Positions 25,277 to 34,126 are shown, counted from the stretch's first letter. The stretch is 54,101 bases of DNA from Rhodospirillales bacterium (GCA_947447625.1 CANFKS010000014.1:1-54101); one strand, 5' to 3'. A program made the numbers and translations. Notes: a model not told the origin generated them from the sequence alone.

Positions 25277-25876
25277 TCAATCGAAACATGCCGCCATCAG
25301 CTGCGCAAAGGCGCGCGCCCGATGGCTCGTCGCCTGCTTGAACGCCGGGCTCAACTCCCCATAGGTCTGCGTCTCCCCGTCCGGCACGAACATCGGGTCA
25401 TAGCCAAACCCCTGCCCCCCCCGCGGCGGCCAGACGCAGACACCATCGACCCGCCCTTCGAACACCTCGGCATGCCCATCCGGCCATGCCAGGCACAAGG
25501 CCGAGACAAACCAGGCCGACCGATCCGCCGCCGCCGCCATCTCGCGCTGCACCCGCTCCATCGCCACGCTGAAATCCTTGCCCGGCCCCGCCCAGCGCGC
25601 CGAGACCACGCCCGGCGCACCCCCCAGGGCCGCAACGCAGAACCCGCTGTCGTCAGCCAAGGCCGGCAGCCCCGATGCCACGGCGGCGGCCAGCGCCTTG
25701 ATCCGCGCATTCCCCGCGAAATCCGGCGCCGGCTCCTCCGGCTCCGGCAAGCCCAGCGCAGCGGCCGAAATCACCGCCACGCCATGCGGCGTCACCAGGG
25801 CTTCGATCTCGCGCAGCTTGCCCGGGTTGTGGCTGGCCAGAACCAGCCGCGCCCCCGGCGCCAGCCGCCGCGCCAT
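25277..25876 (-). CDS. rdgB: XTP/dITP pyrophosphatase (RdgB/HAM1)
   Basis: House-cleaning nucleotidase that hydrolyses ITP, dITP and XTP to keep them out of DNA and RNA. 199 aa from the ATG at 25876, sharing 1 nt with the rph stop (TGATG). Motifs: [17 protein letters not shown] (substrate loop), [19 protein letters not shown] (catalytic Asp), [18 protein letters not shown] and [10 protein letters not shown]. The rph-rdgB pairing is common in Alphaproteobacteria. Confidence 0.96.
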   Translation of the reverse strand: MARRLAPGARLVLASHNPGKLREIEALVTPHGVAVISAAALGLPEPEEPAPDFAGNARIKALAAAVASGLPALADDSGFCVAALGGAPGVVSARWAGPGKDFSVAMERVQREMAAAADRSAWFVSALCLAWPDGHAEVFEGRVDGVCVWPPRGGQGFGYDPMFVPDGETQTYGELSPAFKQATSHRARAFAQLMAACFD

Positions 25877-26595
25877 CAGGCCGCCTCCACCGCCGCGCGC
25901 TGCATCTCGAACAGCCGCGCCGTGCCCAGCTTGGCCAGCCCCATCAGCTCCATGAACTGCCCCTCGGAAAACGCCGTCTTCTCGGCCGTGCCCTGGATCT
26001 CGACGATCCCGCCGCCATCGGTCAGCACGAAATTGGCATCCGCCTCGGCATTGCTGTCCTCGACATAATCCAGGTCCAGCACCGCCTGCCCCTCGTACAG
26101 CCCGCACGACACCGCTGCCACCTGCCCGATGAGCGGAACAGCCTTGATCACATTCATCTTTACCAGATGCTTGAACGCGATCGACAGCGCCACCCAAGCC
26201 CCGGTGATCGACGCACAGCGCGTGCCGCCGTCGGCGTTCAACACGTCGCAATCGAGCGTGATCGTCATCTCGCCCATCGCCGCACGATCGACCACCGCAC
26301 GCAGGCTGCGCCCGATCAGCCGCTGGATCTCCTGCGTCCGGCCGGACTGCTTGCCCCGCGCCGCCTCGCGATCGCCCCGCGTATGCGTCGCCCGCGGCAA
26401 CATGCCGTATTCGGCCGTCACCCAACCCTGACCCGAATTGCGCATGAACGGCGGCACCCGGCTCTCCACGCTCGCCATGCACAGCACCTCCGTCCGCCCC
26501 ATCCGGATCAGGCACGAGCCCTCGGCGTGATGGGAAAACCCGGTGGAGAACGAAACTTCCCGCAGCATATCCGCCGCGCGGCCTGATGGACGCAT
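25876..26595 (-). CDS. rph: Ribonuclease PH
   Basis: Phosphorolytic 3'-5' exoribonuclease that trims tRNA 3' ends. 239 aa. [71 protein letters not shown] (in two parts: phosphate-binding Arg cluster) and [12 protein letters not shown] are all present. Normal length, no truncation of the kind known in E. coli K-12. Transcribed with rdgB. Confidence 0.97.
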   Translation of the reverse strand: MRPSGRAADMLREVSFSTGFSHHAEGSCLIRMGRTEVLCMASVESRVPPFMRNSGQGWVTAEYGMLPRATHTRGDREAARGKQSGRTQEIQRLIGRSLRAVVDRAAMGEMTITLDCDVLNADGGTRCASITGAWVALSIAFKHLVKMNVIKAVPLIGQVAAVSCGLYEGQAVLDLDYVEDSNAEADANFVLTDGGGIVEIQGTAEKTAFSEGQFMELMGLAKLGTARLFEMQRAAVEAA

Positions 26596-26669
26596 GTGAC
26601 TGTCTTCCGTGACTGATGGGCCTGCCCTATGACGGCCCGCGACAAACCGCGCAAGTCAGGAGATCAACA

Positions 26670-27638
26670 ATGACCGCTATCGCACTCGGCATCATCGGCG
26701 CCGGCATCATGGGCGGGCGCATGCTCCGCGCCGCCATCGAACACGCGGCCGACAGCGTCCGCATCGCCGGCATCTGGGATCCCTCGCCCGACGCCCTCGC
26801 GCGGATCGCCGCCGAACTGCCCGCCATCGCGCAATTCCCCTCGCCCGCAGCCCTCATCGCCGCCTCGGACGCTGTCTACATCGCGTCCCCGCCGGCGTCT
26901 CACCTCGCCCTCACCGGCATGGCGCTCGCCGCCGGCCGCGCCGCCTTCTGCGAAAAACCCCTCGCCTCCGACGTTGCCGCCGCCGCCGCTTTCGTGGCCG
27001 CGCACCAGGGCGCCCGCGCCGCTGTCAACTTCCCGATGGCCTCCTCCTTCGCGGCCGAACGCATCCGCGCCTGGCTCGCCGAAGGCGCCATCGGCACGCC
27101 GGTTTCCCTCGACATCGACGTCGCCTTCGCCACCTGGCCGCGCGGCTGGCAGATGGCCGCCGCATCCTGGCTCGATGGCCGCGCCGAAGGCGGCTTCACC
27201 CGCGAAGTCGTCTCCCACTTCCTGTTCCTCAGCCACCGCCTGTTCGGCCCCCTTGCCGTCCTGCAGGCCAGCGCCAGCTTCGATGCGCCCACCCAGTCCG
27301 AGCGCCGCATCGCCGCCCGCCTCACCGCCGGCACCATGCCCATCACCCTCACCGGCGCCATCGGCACCACCCCGAAGGACGACCACAACACCTGGACCCT
27401 GACCGGCAGCACCGGCGCCATCCGCCTGCGCGACTGGGCCTATGCCGAACGCCTCATCGACGGCCAATGGCAGCCCGACGCCGACGCAATGCCGCAGGAC
27501 CAGACCCGCCCCCTCGTTCTCAAGCGCCAACTCGCCGGGCTCGCGGCCCTCACAAGGGGCCAACCCCACCCGCTCGCCACCTTGGCGGAAGCCTTTGCCG
27601 TGCAACGGGCGGTCGAAACCATCCTGTCCGCCGCCTGA
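26670..27638 (+). CDS. Gfo/Idh/MocA family oxidoreductase
   Basis: 322-aa NAD(P)-dependent dehydrogenase-like protein. The N-terminal Rossmann fold has GIIGAGIMGGRML; the family motif AFCEKPLA follows at about residue 95; a C-terminal alpha/beta domain (about 120-290) includes GGFTREVVSHFLFLSHRLFG, with His in the usual catalytic region. The ATG at 26670 has AGGAG 7 nt upstream. Members act on sugars, inositol, amino sugars or biliverdin; the substrate cannot be read from sequence. It is alone on the plus strand, converging with the histidine kinase. Acquired or lineage-specific status is unknown. Confidence 0.9.
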   Translation: MTAIALGIIGAGIMGGRMLRAAIEHAADSVRIAGIWDPSPDALARIAAELPAIAQFPSPAALIAASDAVYIASPPASHLALTGMALAAGRAAFCEKPLASDVAAAAAFVAAHQGARAAVNFPMASSFAAERIRAWLAEGAIGTPVSLDIDVAFATWPRGWQMAAASWLDGRAEGGFTREVVSHFLFLSHRLFGPLAVLQASASFDAPTQSERRIAARLTAGTMPITLTGAIGTTPKDDHNTWTLTGSTGAIRLRDWAYAERLIDGQWQPDADAMPQDQTRPLVLKRQLAGLAALTRGQPHPLATLAEAFAVQRAVETILSAA

Positions 27639-27686
27639 GACCCGGCATCACCGCAGGTCTCGATGATCCGACCCCGCAGAGGGTTC

Positions 27687-27717
27687 CAGCCGGGTGATGC
27701 GCGATGTCATCCGGCTG
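27687..27717. other. Imperfect hairpin between convergent genes
   Basis: CAGCCGG (27687-27693) pairs with CCGGCTG (27711-27717), extended by ATG/CAT across a GTG bulge, in the 119-bp gap between the oxidoreductase and the histidine kinase. No T-run on either side. It may slow both transcripts; weak evidence. Confidence 0.3.
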
Positions 27718-27757
27718 CGATGCGGCCGTCACCGTCCGATCGTTGCGCCATCCGACA

Positions 27758-30343
27758 TCATCGCCCGGCCGCGAGTTCAGGCTGGCCCGGCATGGTCGTG
27801 GCCACTGAACGCGCCCAATCCGCCGGCGCGCCCGGCAGCGCAATGACGAACATTGCCCCATCCTCTCGGTTTGTCGCCGAGAGCGTCCCCCCGATATCCT
27901 CGATAATGCGACGGCAAATCGAGAGCCCGAGGCCGGTGCCCTTGCCCTGCTCCTTCGTCGTATAGAACGGCTCGAAAATCCGGGGCAGCACCGCCATCGG
28001 GATGCCCCCCGCATGATCCGCCACCGTGATCAACACCCTGCCGCCGCGCCGCGCGATGGCGATCTCGATCGTCCGCTCCCGATGCCCGGCCGCCCCCTGC
28101 GCCGCATACTCGTCGCACGCATTGGCCAGCAGGTTCATGATCACCTGCTCGAACGGCGCCACATGCCCCACCACCGGCACCGGCCCCGACCAAGACTCGG
28201 GCCCCGACCCAGGCTCCGGCGCGAACCGCACCTCCACCAGCGCGTCATTCAGCCGCGCCTGCATCATCGCGACACCATCGGATACCGCCGCGATCACATC
28301 GAACGGCGCGGGCGCCTCGTTGTCGCGCCGGCTGAACGCCCGCACCCGGCGGATCACATCGGCCGCCCGCTCCGTAAGCGAGACCAGCCGCTCGATCCGC
28401 TCGTCGATCGCTTGGCGGTTCTTCACATCAGCCGGCACCTCATAGGCCAGCGTCTCCGCGTGCAACATGATTGCAGAGAGCGGCTGGTGCAGTTCATGCG
28501 CGATACCCGCCGCCATCTCGCCCAGGAACGACAGCTTGGACGCCTCGCCCAGTTGATCCCGCAGCAGCGCCTCGTCCGTGATATCGCTCAGGAAGCACAC
28601 CAGCACGCCGCCCTCGCTCGTGCGCTGCTCCAGATTGTAGGTATCGCGCATCCGTCGCGTCCGCCCATCGCCCAGCGTCATGTTGAATTCGATGGAAGCG
28701 GTATCCTCCTTCAGCGCCCGCGTGATCGCTTCATGCCGCAGCGCCGCGCTCTCGGGCCCCGCAAACCGCTCAAACCCGCCGGGTCGCGCCACCAGCGCCA
28801 TAGGATAACCGGTCACCCGGGGGAAGGATCGCGACAGGAAGTTCAGCCGTATCGCATAGGACCCATCCTCCCGCCATGCGACATTGATCTCATACAGCAC
28901 CCCCGGCGCCGCCTCGGTAATCTGCTCCAGTCGCCGCGTCATCACCGACAGGCTGGCTGCCGCCGCGCGCTGTTCCGTCACATCGTGCAGCGTGCTGATG
29001 AAACGCGGCTGATCCGCCCCGTCGCCCGTCACCGGCAACACCGTCGAGACGATCTGCACCCACACGATCCGCCCATCCGGCGGGACAATGCGATATTCCG
29101 CCCGCAGGACCCCTCCCTGCTCCGCCAACACCTTGGCATTGCTGAGCGCGCGTGGCCGATCATCGGGATGGAAGCGGACCAGCAACGGATTCGCCTCCAA
29201 CTCCACCGGTTCCACGCCCAGCACCGTACGGCTTGACGGCGAAACAAAATGGAACCGCCATCCATCCCCGGCGATGGACCACAGCAGCACGACATCATGG
29301 ATATTGTCCGTCACCTGACGGACCTTGGCCATCGCCGCCTCGCTGCCCTCGCGCGCCGCCCGCGCCCCCTGCGCGCGCTCCCAAACCGACAGCGCGGTCG
29401 TCCCGAGCACGATCGCCAGGATCAGCATAATCCCGCCCGCAGCCATGATGATGTCCGAGCGCACCGCCCGCGCCTCGGCCATCTCGATCACCCCGGCCAT
29501 CTCGCGCGTCAGCACCAGCACCAGGCCCACCTGCGCCGTCCGCTGCAACACCGTCAGATAGCGCTGCCCATCATCGCCCTGCAGGACCGCAGAGGCCACC
29601 CCCGCATCCTCCACTTCCCGCATCAGCTCAGCCGGCATGCTCGCCAGCGGAAACCGCCCGCCACTCACCCCGAGCAGCACCCCGTCGCCCCGGAACACGG
29701 CGCCCGACCGAGACCTGTCGGGCTGGCGGCGATCCACGCTGTCCACCATCCGCTTGGCGTTGATCGACACCACACTGATCGCCTGCAACCGCCCCTGGGT
29801 GTTGTAGATGCCGCGCGAATACTGCACGGTTTCCAGGCGGCTCACCCGCCCGATCACCGGCCGGCCGACAAACACCCGCGCGCCCCCCTTGGCGATCCCT
29901 CGATAATGCTCCCGATCCGCGAGGTTGATCACGCCTAGCGTATCCGTCGTCGTCGTCCACAGCAACAGCCCGTCAGCATCCATCGCGGCGACCTGCTCGA
30001 CCGCGCTCCTGGTGAATGCGATCGTCTCCCGCAACTCGGCCAGCGCCGCAGCCGCCACCCCCGAGTTGCGCATCTGCTCCACGCTCAGAAGCCTTGCCAT
30101 CGCATGCAGCGCGTCGTATTCCTGAAGCCGGCGATCCAGATCCGCGGCGCCATACTCGGCATCGCGCGCCGCCTCCCGAAATGCGGCCTCGACATCGGCC
30201 TCGATGATCCGGCTGTGGCGCAGGGCTCCATAGCCCACCAGCAGCGCCACAACACTCAACACAATCAGTCCGCCCCACACGGCGACCCGCGCCCATGCCC
30301 GAACCCAACGCCCCAGCGCCACGCCGCCTGCAAAACGGATCAT
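27758..30343 (-). CDS. Membrane PAS-domain sensor histidine kinase
   Basis: 861 aa. TM segments at about 20-42 and 297-320 enclose a periplasmic Cache-like sensor (HYRGIAKGGARVFVGRPVIG is typical of dCache/DGC ligand pockets). Two PAS domains follow (about 340-460 and 480-590, each ending in a DVTEQ- or DITDE-type motif), then HisKA with the phospho-acceptor His at about 616 (AAGIAHELHQPLSAI), and HATPase with N box NLLANACDEYAAQ, G1 DHAGGIP, F box FEPFYTTKEQGKGTGLGLS. The ATG at 30343 has GAGG 7 nt upstream; the GTG at 30367 has none. No response regulator is adjacent, so it is an orphan kinase with unknown ligand. Confidence 0.93.
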   Translation of the reverse strand: MIRFAGGVALGRWVRAWARVAVWGGLIVLSVVALLVGYGALRHSRIIEADVEAAFREAARDAEYGAADLDRRLQEYDALHAMARLLSVEQMRNSGVAAAALAELRETIAFTRSAVEQVAAMDADGLLLWTTTTDTLGVINLADREHYRGIAKGGARVFVGRPVIGRVSRLETVQYSRGIYNTQGRLQAISVVSINAKRMVDSVDRRQPDRSRSGAVFRGDGVLLGVSGGRFPLASMPAELMREVEDAGVASAVLQGDDGQRYLTVLQRTAQVGLVLVLTREMAGVIEMAEARAVRSDIIMAAGGIMLILAIVLGTTALSVWERAQGARAAREGSEAAMAKVRQVTDNIHDVVLLWSIAGDGWRFHFVSPSSRTVLGVEPVELEANPLLVRFHPDDRPRALSNAKVLAEQGGVLRAEYRIVPPDGRIVWVQIVSTVLPVTGDGADQPRFISTLHDVTEQRAAAASLSVMTRRLEQITEAAPGVLYEINVAWREDGSYAIRLNFLSRSFPRVTGYPMALVARPGGFERFAGPESAALRHEAITRALKEDTASIEFNMTLGDGRTRRMRDTYNLEQRTSEGGVLVCFLSDITDEALLRDQLGEASKLSFLGEMAAGIAHELHQPLSAIMLHAETLAYEVPADVKNRQAIDERIERLVSLTERAADVIRRVRAFSRRDNEAPAPFDVIAAVSDGVAMMQARLNDALVEVRFAPEPGSGPESWSGPVPVVGHVAPFEQVIMNLLANACDEYAAQGAAGHRERTIEIAIARRGGRVLITVADHAGGIPMAVLPRIFEPFYTTKEQGKGTGLGLSICRRIIEDIGGTLSATNREDGAMFVIALPGAPADWARSVATTMPGQPELAAGR

Positions 30344-30527
30344 CACAGCCCTCGTCAGCCGGTTCACCGCAGCGCCGAGGCGGTCCCAAAACCGCCGAGT
30401 GCTCTGCTATGCCGAGGTGGTTGTCACAAAATCGAGCCCGGTCGCCCAGGTTAGGAAATGTATAGCGCGACGCGGATCGTGACGCAGTCGCTATTTTTTT
30501 ATATAATTGTCAAGCAAATGATAAAAT
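30344..30527 (-). promoter_or_regulatory. AT-rich intergenic region upstream of the histidine kinase
   Basis: A conspicuously AT-rich island (about 30488-30535) in GC-rich surroundings. On the minus strand it contains TTGACAATTATATAAAAAAA, giving a consensus -35 (TTGACA) but no well-spaced -10. The opposite strand reads CTATTTTTTTATATAATTG. It probably carries the kinase promoter and the 3' end of the binding-protein transcript. No gene. Confidence 0.35.
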
Positions 30528-31673
30528 CTATTGAAGCAGCTTCCACGTGCCGTCCTCGACGGTGATCAGCACCAGGGCCCGCGCATCGGTCCCGTTATGG
30601 TTGGCCGCCGACATCGCATAAACCCCGCATGTCCCATACAAATCCTTCACCTGCTCGATCGCATCGCGCAACGCCGCGCGGAATGCGGCCGTGCCCGGCT
30701 GCCCCCCCTGCACCGCGCCCGGCAGCGCCGCCGCGAACACCATGAACGCGTCCCACGCCCAGGCTCCGAACAACGAGCGGCTGTTCGGCCCGAACTTGCC
30801 TTCATAGAGTTGCACATACGCCATCGCCGCCTGCTTCATCGCGTTGGTCTGCGGCAACTGCTCCGCCACCGTCACCGCACTCGCCGCCAGGATCATCCCG
30901 TCCGCCGCCTTTCCCGCCACCCGCAGGAAATCCGGATTGGCGATGCCCATATTGTGCACCACCACCCCCTTGAACCCCCGCGCCTTCAACTCGATCACCG
31001 ACAAGGCCCCCGGCGTGCCGGACGCGGCGATGAACACCGCTCCCGGGTTCTTCGCCAGTATCTTCAGCGTCTGCGGCGTCACCGACGTATCGGCCGGCGC
31101 ATACCGCTCGTCGCCCAGCCACGCGATCCCCCGCTTGGCCGCCTCGGCCTTGGCGGCCACCACGAACGCATCGCCAAACGCCGTCGAAAGCGCGATCGAT
31201 GCCACCGATGTGACCCCCTGCGCCTTCAGCCGATCAAACGGCGCCGTCAGCATCAAAGCCTCCGACGCCGGCAGTTTGAACGCCCAGCGCCGATTGCCCT
31301 CCTGCGGCACGATCACCGCCTCCGACCCCGCCAGGCTGATGAACGGCGTCCCCGACTTGCCCGCCGCATCCAGCACCGCGAGGCTCGTCGGCGTCACCGT
31401 CGGCCCGATCACCAGATCGACCTTCTCCTCCGTCACCAGTTTCAGAAACGCCTTCACCGCCGCGGTGCTGTCCGAGGCATCATCGAGCACCACGAAGCGC
31501 AGTTTCTGCCCCGCGATCTCGCGCGGCAGCATGTCGATCACATTGCGCTCCGGAATCCCGAGCGAGGCCCCCGGCCCGGTCAGCGACAACACCGCGCCGA
31601 TCGTCACATCCGCGCGCGCCACCCCGGCCAAGCCGACCACACAAGCCACAACCAATGCCGCACGCCGCATCAT
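30528..31673 (-). CDS. Branched-chain amino-acid-type ABC transporter substrate-binding protein
   Basis: 381-aa periplasmic type I binding protein (Peripla_BP_6/LivK-like). Signal peptide MMRRAALVVACVVGLAGVARA; mature start DVTIGAVLSLTGPGASLG is the classic first strand, followed by VDLVIGPTVTPTSLAV and SGTPFISLAGSEA. ATG 31673 is preferred (AGGGGAT 7 nt upstream). No LivF/G/H/M partners are nearby, so it is an orphan receptor; substrates of such orphans in Alphaproteobacteria range from amino acids to aromatic and dicarboxylic acids. Downstream of the alpha/beta hydrolase and CoA-transferase genes on the same strand, separated by a palindrome. Confidence 0.88.
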   Translation of the reverse strand: MMRRAALVVACVVGLAGVARADVTIGAVLSLTGPGASLGIPERNVIDMLPREIAGQKLRFVVLDDASDSTAAVKAFLKLVTEEKVDLVIGPTVTPTSLAVLDAAGKSGTPFISLAGSEAVIVPQEGNRRWAFKLPASEALMLTAPFDRLKAQGVTSVASIALSTAFGDAFVVAAKAEAAKRGIAWLGDERYAPADTSVTPQTLKILAKNPGAVFIAASGTPGALSVIELKARGFKGVVVHNMGIANPDFLRVAGKAADGMILAASAVTVAEQLPQTNAMKQAAMAYVQLYEGKFGPNSRSLFGAWAWDAFMVFAAALPGAVQGGQPGTAAFRAALRDAIEQVKDLYGTCGVYAMSAANHNGTDARALVLITVEDGTWKLLQ

Positions 31674-31738
31674 GACCAATCCCCTGACAATTCCGGAACG
31701 CCCATCCGATCACGCCCGCTCCAACGCTTTGTTCGATT

Positions 31739-31782
31739 GCCTGATGATTTTTGGCGATTCCGCCAAAAATCATCAGGCTCTA
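31739..31782 (-). repeat. REP-like palindromic element, copy 2
   Basis: Perfect 18-bp inverted repeat (31739-31756/31761-31778), loop ATTC. Read on the minus strand it starts TAGAGCCTGATGATT and its TAG is the stop codon of the alpha/beta hydrolase gene. Same polarity and same stop-codon overlap as copy 1 (11229-11272), 20 kb away. Without a following U-run it is not a standard terminator. Confidence 0.8.
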
Positions 31783-32571
31783 AAACCCCAGCGGCCGCAA
31801 AAACCCATTGATCGCGTCCGCCACCACATCGGGCGTCTGCACCGCCATGAAATGCCCGCTCTCGATCGCCATGAACCGCGCCCCCGGAATTCCGGCCGCG
31901 ATCGGCTCCACCACCGCGGGCGGGCGCAACCGATCCTGCGTCCCCGCCACCGCCAGCACCGGACACGCAATCGCCCCCAGCACCGAGCCGAGTTCGGCAT
32001 GGATCAACATCCGGTAGATATTGGCATACGACCGCGGATCATTGGCGATCCACCGTGCCCGGAATTCGCGATACACCGCCGCATCATGGCGCACCTCCGG
32101 CGGATAGGAGCCCGCGAAACTCTCCTCCACCACCGCTGCCATCCCCAGGGCCTCGGTCTGCGCCACACGCTCCAGCATCCCTGCCCGCCGCTCCGCCGCC
32201 ATTCCCGTCGCGGGCGCCATCGCCACCACCGCGGCCGTCCGCTCCGGATACAGCCCGGCAAACGTGAGCGCGATCCCCGCCCCCACCGCACACCCCGCCA
32301 AGGCCACGCGCCCGGTGATCCCCACCGCATCCAGCAGCGCCGCGATATCGCCCGCCATCGTCTGAAACGTCACGGGCAGCGCCAGCTTCTCCGATTGTCC
32401 GGCGCCCCGCCAATCATGCCGCAGCACCAGCCGCCCCGGCCGCAACGCCGGCATCACCTGGTCCCAACTCTCCAGCGTCCCGCCCATCTCATGCACCAGC
32501 ACCAGGGGCGTGCCCCCCTCGCCAGACACCTCATAGCGCAGCGCCGTGCCGTTCACCTCGGTCCAGTTCAT
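31780..32571 (-). CDS. Alpha/beta hydrolase with Cys in the nucleophile elbow
   Basis: 263 aa, closest in style to 3-oxoadipate enol-lactonase (PcaD)-type hydrolases. The oxyanion region is PLVLVHEMGGTLESWD; the elbow, normally GxSxG, reads LAGCAVGAG, with Cys as candidate nucleophile; acid in AGTQDRLRPP; His in SGHFMAVQ. All three triad positions are therefore filled. Its ATG (32571) is 3 nt after the CoA-transferase B stop, with AGGA upstream, so it belongs to that operon. A beta-ketoadipate-like lactone or thioester substrate is an inference; a Cys nucleophile is established for dienelactone hydrolases. Confidence 0.85.
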   Translation of the reverse strand: MNWTEVNGTALRYEVSGEGGTPLVLVHEMGGTLESWDQVMPALRPGRLVLRHDWRGAGQSEKLALPVTFQTMAGDIAALLDAVGITGRVALAGCAVGAGIALTFAGLYPERTAAVVAMAPATGMAAERRAGMLERVAQTEALGMAAVVEESFAGSYPPEVRHDAAVYREFRARWIANDPRSYANIYRMLIHAELGSVLGAIACPVLAVAGTQDRLRPPAVVEPIAAGIPGARFMAIESGHFMAVQTPDVVADAINGFLRPLGF

Positions 32572-32574
32572 CGC

Positions 32575-33258
32575 CTATTCCTCATCCGCAATGTCAGGCG
32601 CCCGCAACACCCCGCACGCCGCGGCGAACCGCAACGGCGCCCCGGTGCGTGCCTGCAATGCCGCGCGCGACACCTCCTCGATCACCTCCAGCACCACAAA
32701 CCCCGCCTGCGTCACCTCGATCACCGCGATATCGGTATAGATCCGCTTCACACAGCCCGGCGCCGTCAGCGGCAAGGTGCAGGCTTCCAGCAACCGCGCG
32801 CCCCCCGAGCGCGTGTTGTGCTCCATCATCACCCACACCGCCTTGGCCGAGGCCGCCAGATCCATCGCGCCGCCCACCAGCGGCCCCTTGTCCGGAATCC
32901 GGCTGTCCCAGTTCGCAAGGTCCCCGTTCGCTGCGACCTCGAAGGCGCCGAGCACCGTCACATCGATATGCCCGCCCCGGATCATCGCGAACGACCACGC
33001 ACTGTCGATCACCGTGCCCCCCGGGGCGATCGTCACCCGCCGGCTGCCGGCATCCACCAGATCGGCATCCGCCGCCTCGGCCGCCGCGAGCGGACCCATC
33101 CCGATGATCCCGTTCTCCGACTGGACCACCACCTCAAGCCCGGCCCGCACATAGTCCGAGCAATTCACCGGCATCCCCAACCCGAGATTGACCAGCATCC
33201 CGTCCCAGAAATCCTGCGCCGCCCGCCACGCGATCTGCCGCCGGTTCAACACCCCCAT
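32575..33258 (-). CDS. 3-oxoacid CoA-transferase, subunit B
   Basis: 227 aa family I CoA-transferase beta subunit. The catalytic Glu is in VVVQSENGIIGMGPL, which forms the glutamyl-CoA intermediate. The GLGMPVNCSDYV and HIDVTVLGAFEVAANGDLANW blocks are typical of PcaJ/AtoA/ScoB. Its ATG shares one base with the stop of subunit A (TGATG). Transfers CoA from a donor (usually succinyl-CoA) to a 3-oxo acid; whether 3-oxoadipate, acetoacetate or another acid is not decided by sequence, and HIDV/ANWD motifs do not discriminate. Confidence 0.92.
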   Translation of the reverse strand: MGVLNRRQIAWRAAQDFWDGMLVNLGLGMPVNCSDYVRAGLEVVVQSENGIIGMGPLAAAEAADADLVDAGSRRVTIAPGGTVIDSAWSFAMIRGGHIDVTVLGAFEVAANGDLANWDSRIPDKGPLVGGAMDLAASAKAVWVMMEHNTRSGGARLLEACTLPLTAPGCVKRIYTDIAVIEVTQAGFVVLEVIEEVSRAALQARTGAPLRFAAACGVLRAPDIADEE

Positions 33259-33932
33259 CACACGCCTCCCGCCACGATAACCCGGTTCACATAGACGCCC
33301 GGCAACTCCACCAGCTCCGGCGCGATCGGCGCGTCCTGCACCGCCCGCACTTCCGCGATCGTCAGCTTCGCCGCGGTCGCCATCGCCGGCCCGAAATTCT
33401 TCTGCGCATATCTGAACGTCATATTGCCGAACCGATCCGCCACATCGCCGCGCACCAGCGCCACATCGGCGACCAGCGCCTCCTCCAGCACATAATCCCG
33501 CCCGCCGAAGCGCCGCGTCTCCTTGCCTAGCGTCAAATCCGTCCCATACCCCGACGGCGTGTAGAATGCCGGAATCCCCGCGCCGCCGGCCCGGATGCAC
33601 TCCGCGAACGTCCCCTGCGGCAGTGCCACCAACTCGATCTTGCCGTCCTTCCACAATTGCTCGAACGCCGACAGCCCCTTCCCCCGCCCGCGCGCCGCCG
33701 AACAGATCACCTTCGCCACCATCCCCGCCTCGATCAGCGTATGGGTGAACGACAACGGATGCGTCGCCGAATTGACGATCAGCGTCAGCCCCCGCACCGC
33801 CCGGTCGCGCAGCGCAAGCACGAGGTCGTTGGCAAACCCCGCCCCCCCGAAGCCCGAGATCATCACCGTGGCACCGTCCCGCACATCCGACACCGCCGCC
33901 GCAGCCGAACCCACCCGCTTGTCGATCGCCAC
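33258..33932 (-). CDS. 3-oxoacid CoA-transferase, subunit A
   Basis: 224 aa alpha subunit. The glycine-rich ATVMISGFGGAGFANDLVLAL is the CoA-binding signature; GAGIPAFYTPSGYGTDL follows. Start GTG at 33932 (VAIDKRVGSAAAAV) has GGAGG 7 nt upstream; ATG-like codons further up fall inside tandem repeats and are rejected. First gene of the operon A-B-hydrolase, which is headed by a 26-bp repeat array (33971-34068). Confidence 0.92.
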   Translation of the reverse strand: MAIDKRVGSAAAAVSDVRDGATVMISGFGGAGFANDLVLALRDRAVRGLTLIVNSATHPLSFTHTLIEAGMVAKVICSAARGRGKGLSAFEQLWKDGKIELVALPQGTFAECIRAGGAGIPAFYTPSGYGTDLTLGKETRRFGGRDYVLEEALVADVALVRGDVADRFGNMTFRYAQKNFGPAMATAAKLTIAEVRAVQDAPIAPELVELPGVYVNRVIVAGGV

Positions 33933-33970
33933 CCTGAGACCTCCGATTGTCGTTGGCCCGATGCTGCCCG

Positions 33971-34068
33971 CCCCCCGCAGGGGGGTCAACTCCAGCCACC
34001 CCGCAGGGGGGTCAACTCCAGCCACCCCGCAGGGGGGTCAACTCCAGCCGCCCCGCAGGGCGGGGTCA
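33971..34068 (-). repeat. 26-bp tandem repeat array (about 3.8 units)
   Basis: Four copies with exact 26-nt spacing (the GCAGGG core at 33977, 34003, 34029 and 34055); the last is diverged. Each unit holds a small GC hairpin (CCCC-GCA-GGGG), and on the minus strand GGAGTTGACC, i.e. a -35-like TTGACC. The copy nearest the CoA-transferase start places TTGACC (33989-33984) 17 nt before CAGCAT, 29 nt upstream of the GTG. No spacers of unique sequence exist, so it is not CRISPR. Could be repeated operator/promoter sites or slipped-strand sequence. Confidence 0.75.
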
Positions 34069-34126
34069 CATTTCAGACCGCCTTCACCGGGCGGCCCGCA
34101 GATGGCAGTATGCGCAATGGAGAAAT

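Noticed and set aside
30488-30535. Insertion or phage attachment site suggested by the AT-rich island
   Set aside because: No direct repeats, tRNA or integrase nearby; a promoter/terminator region is enough to explain it.
33971-34068. CRISPR array
   Set aside because: The units are directly adjacent with no unique spacers and no cas genes.
33947-34126. Upstream extensions of the GST and CoA-transferase A frames through the repeats
   Set aside because: The 26-bp repeats are open in several frames; the real starts have Shine-Dalgarno sequences after the array.
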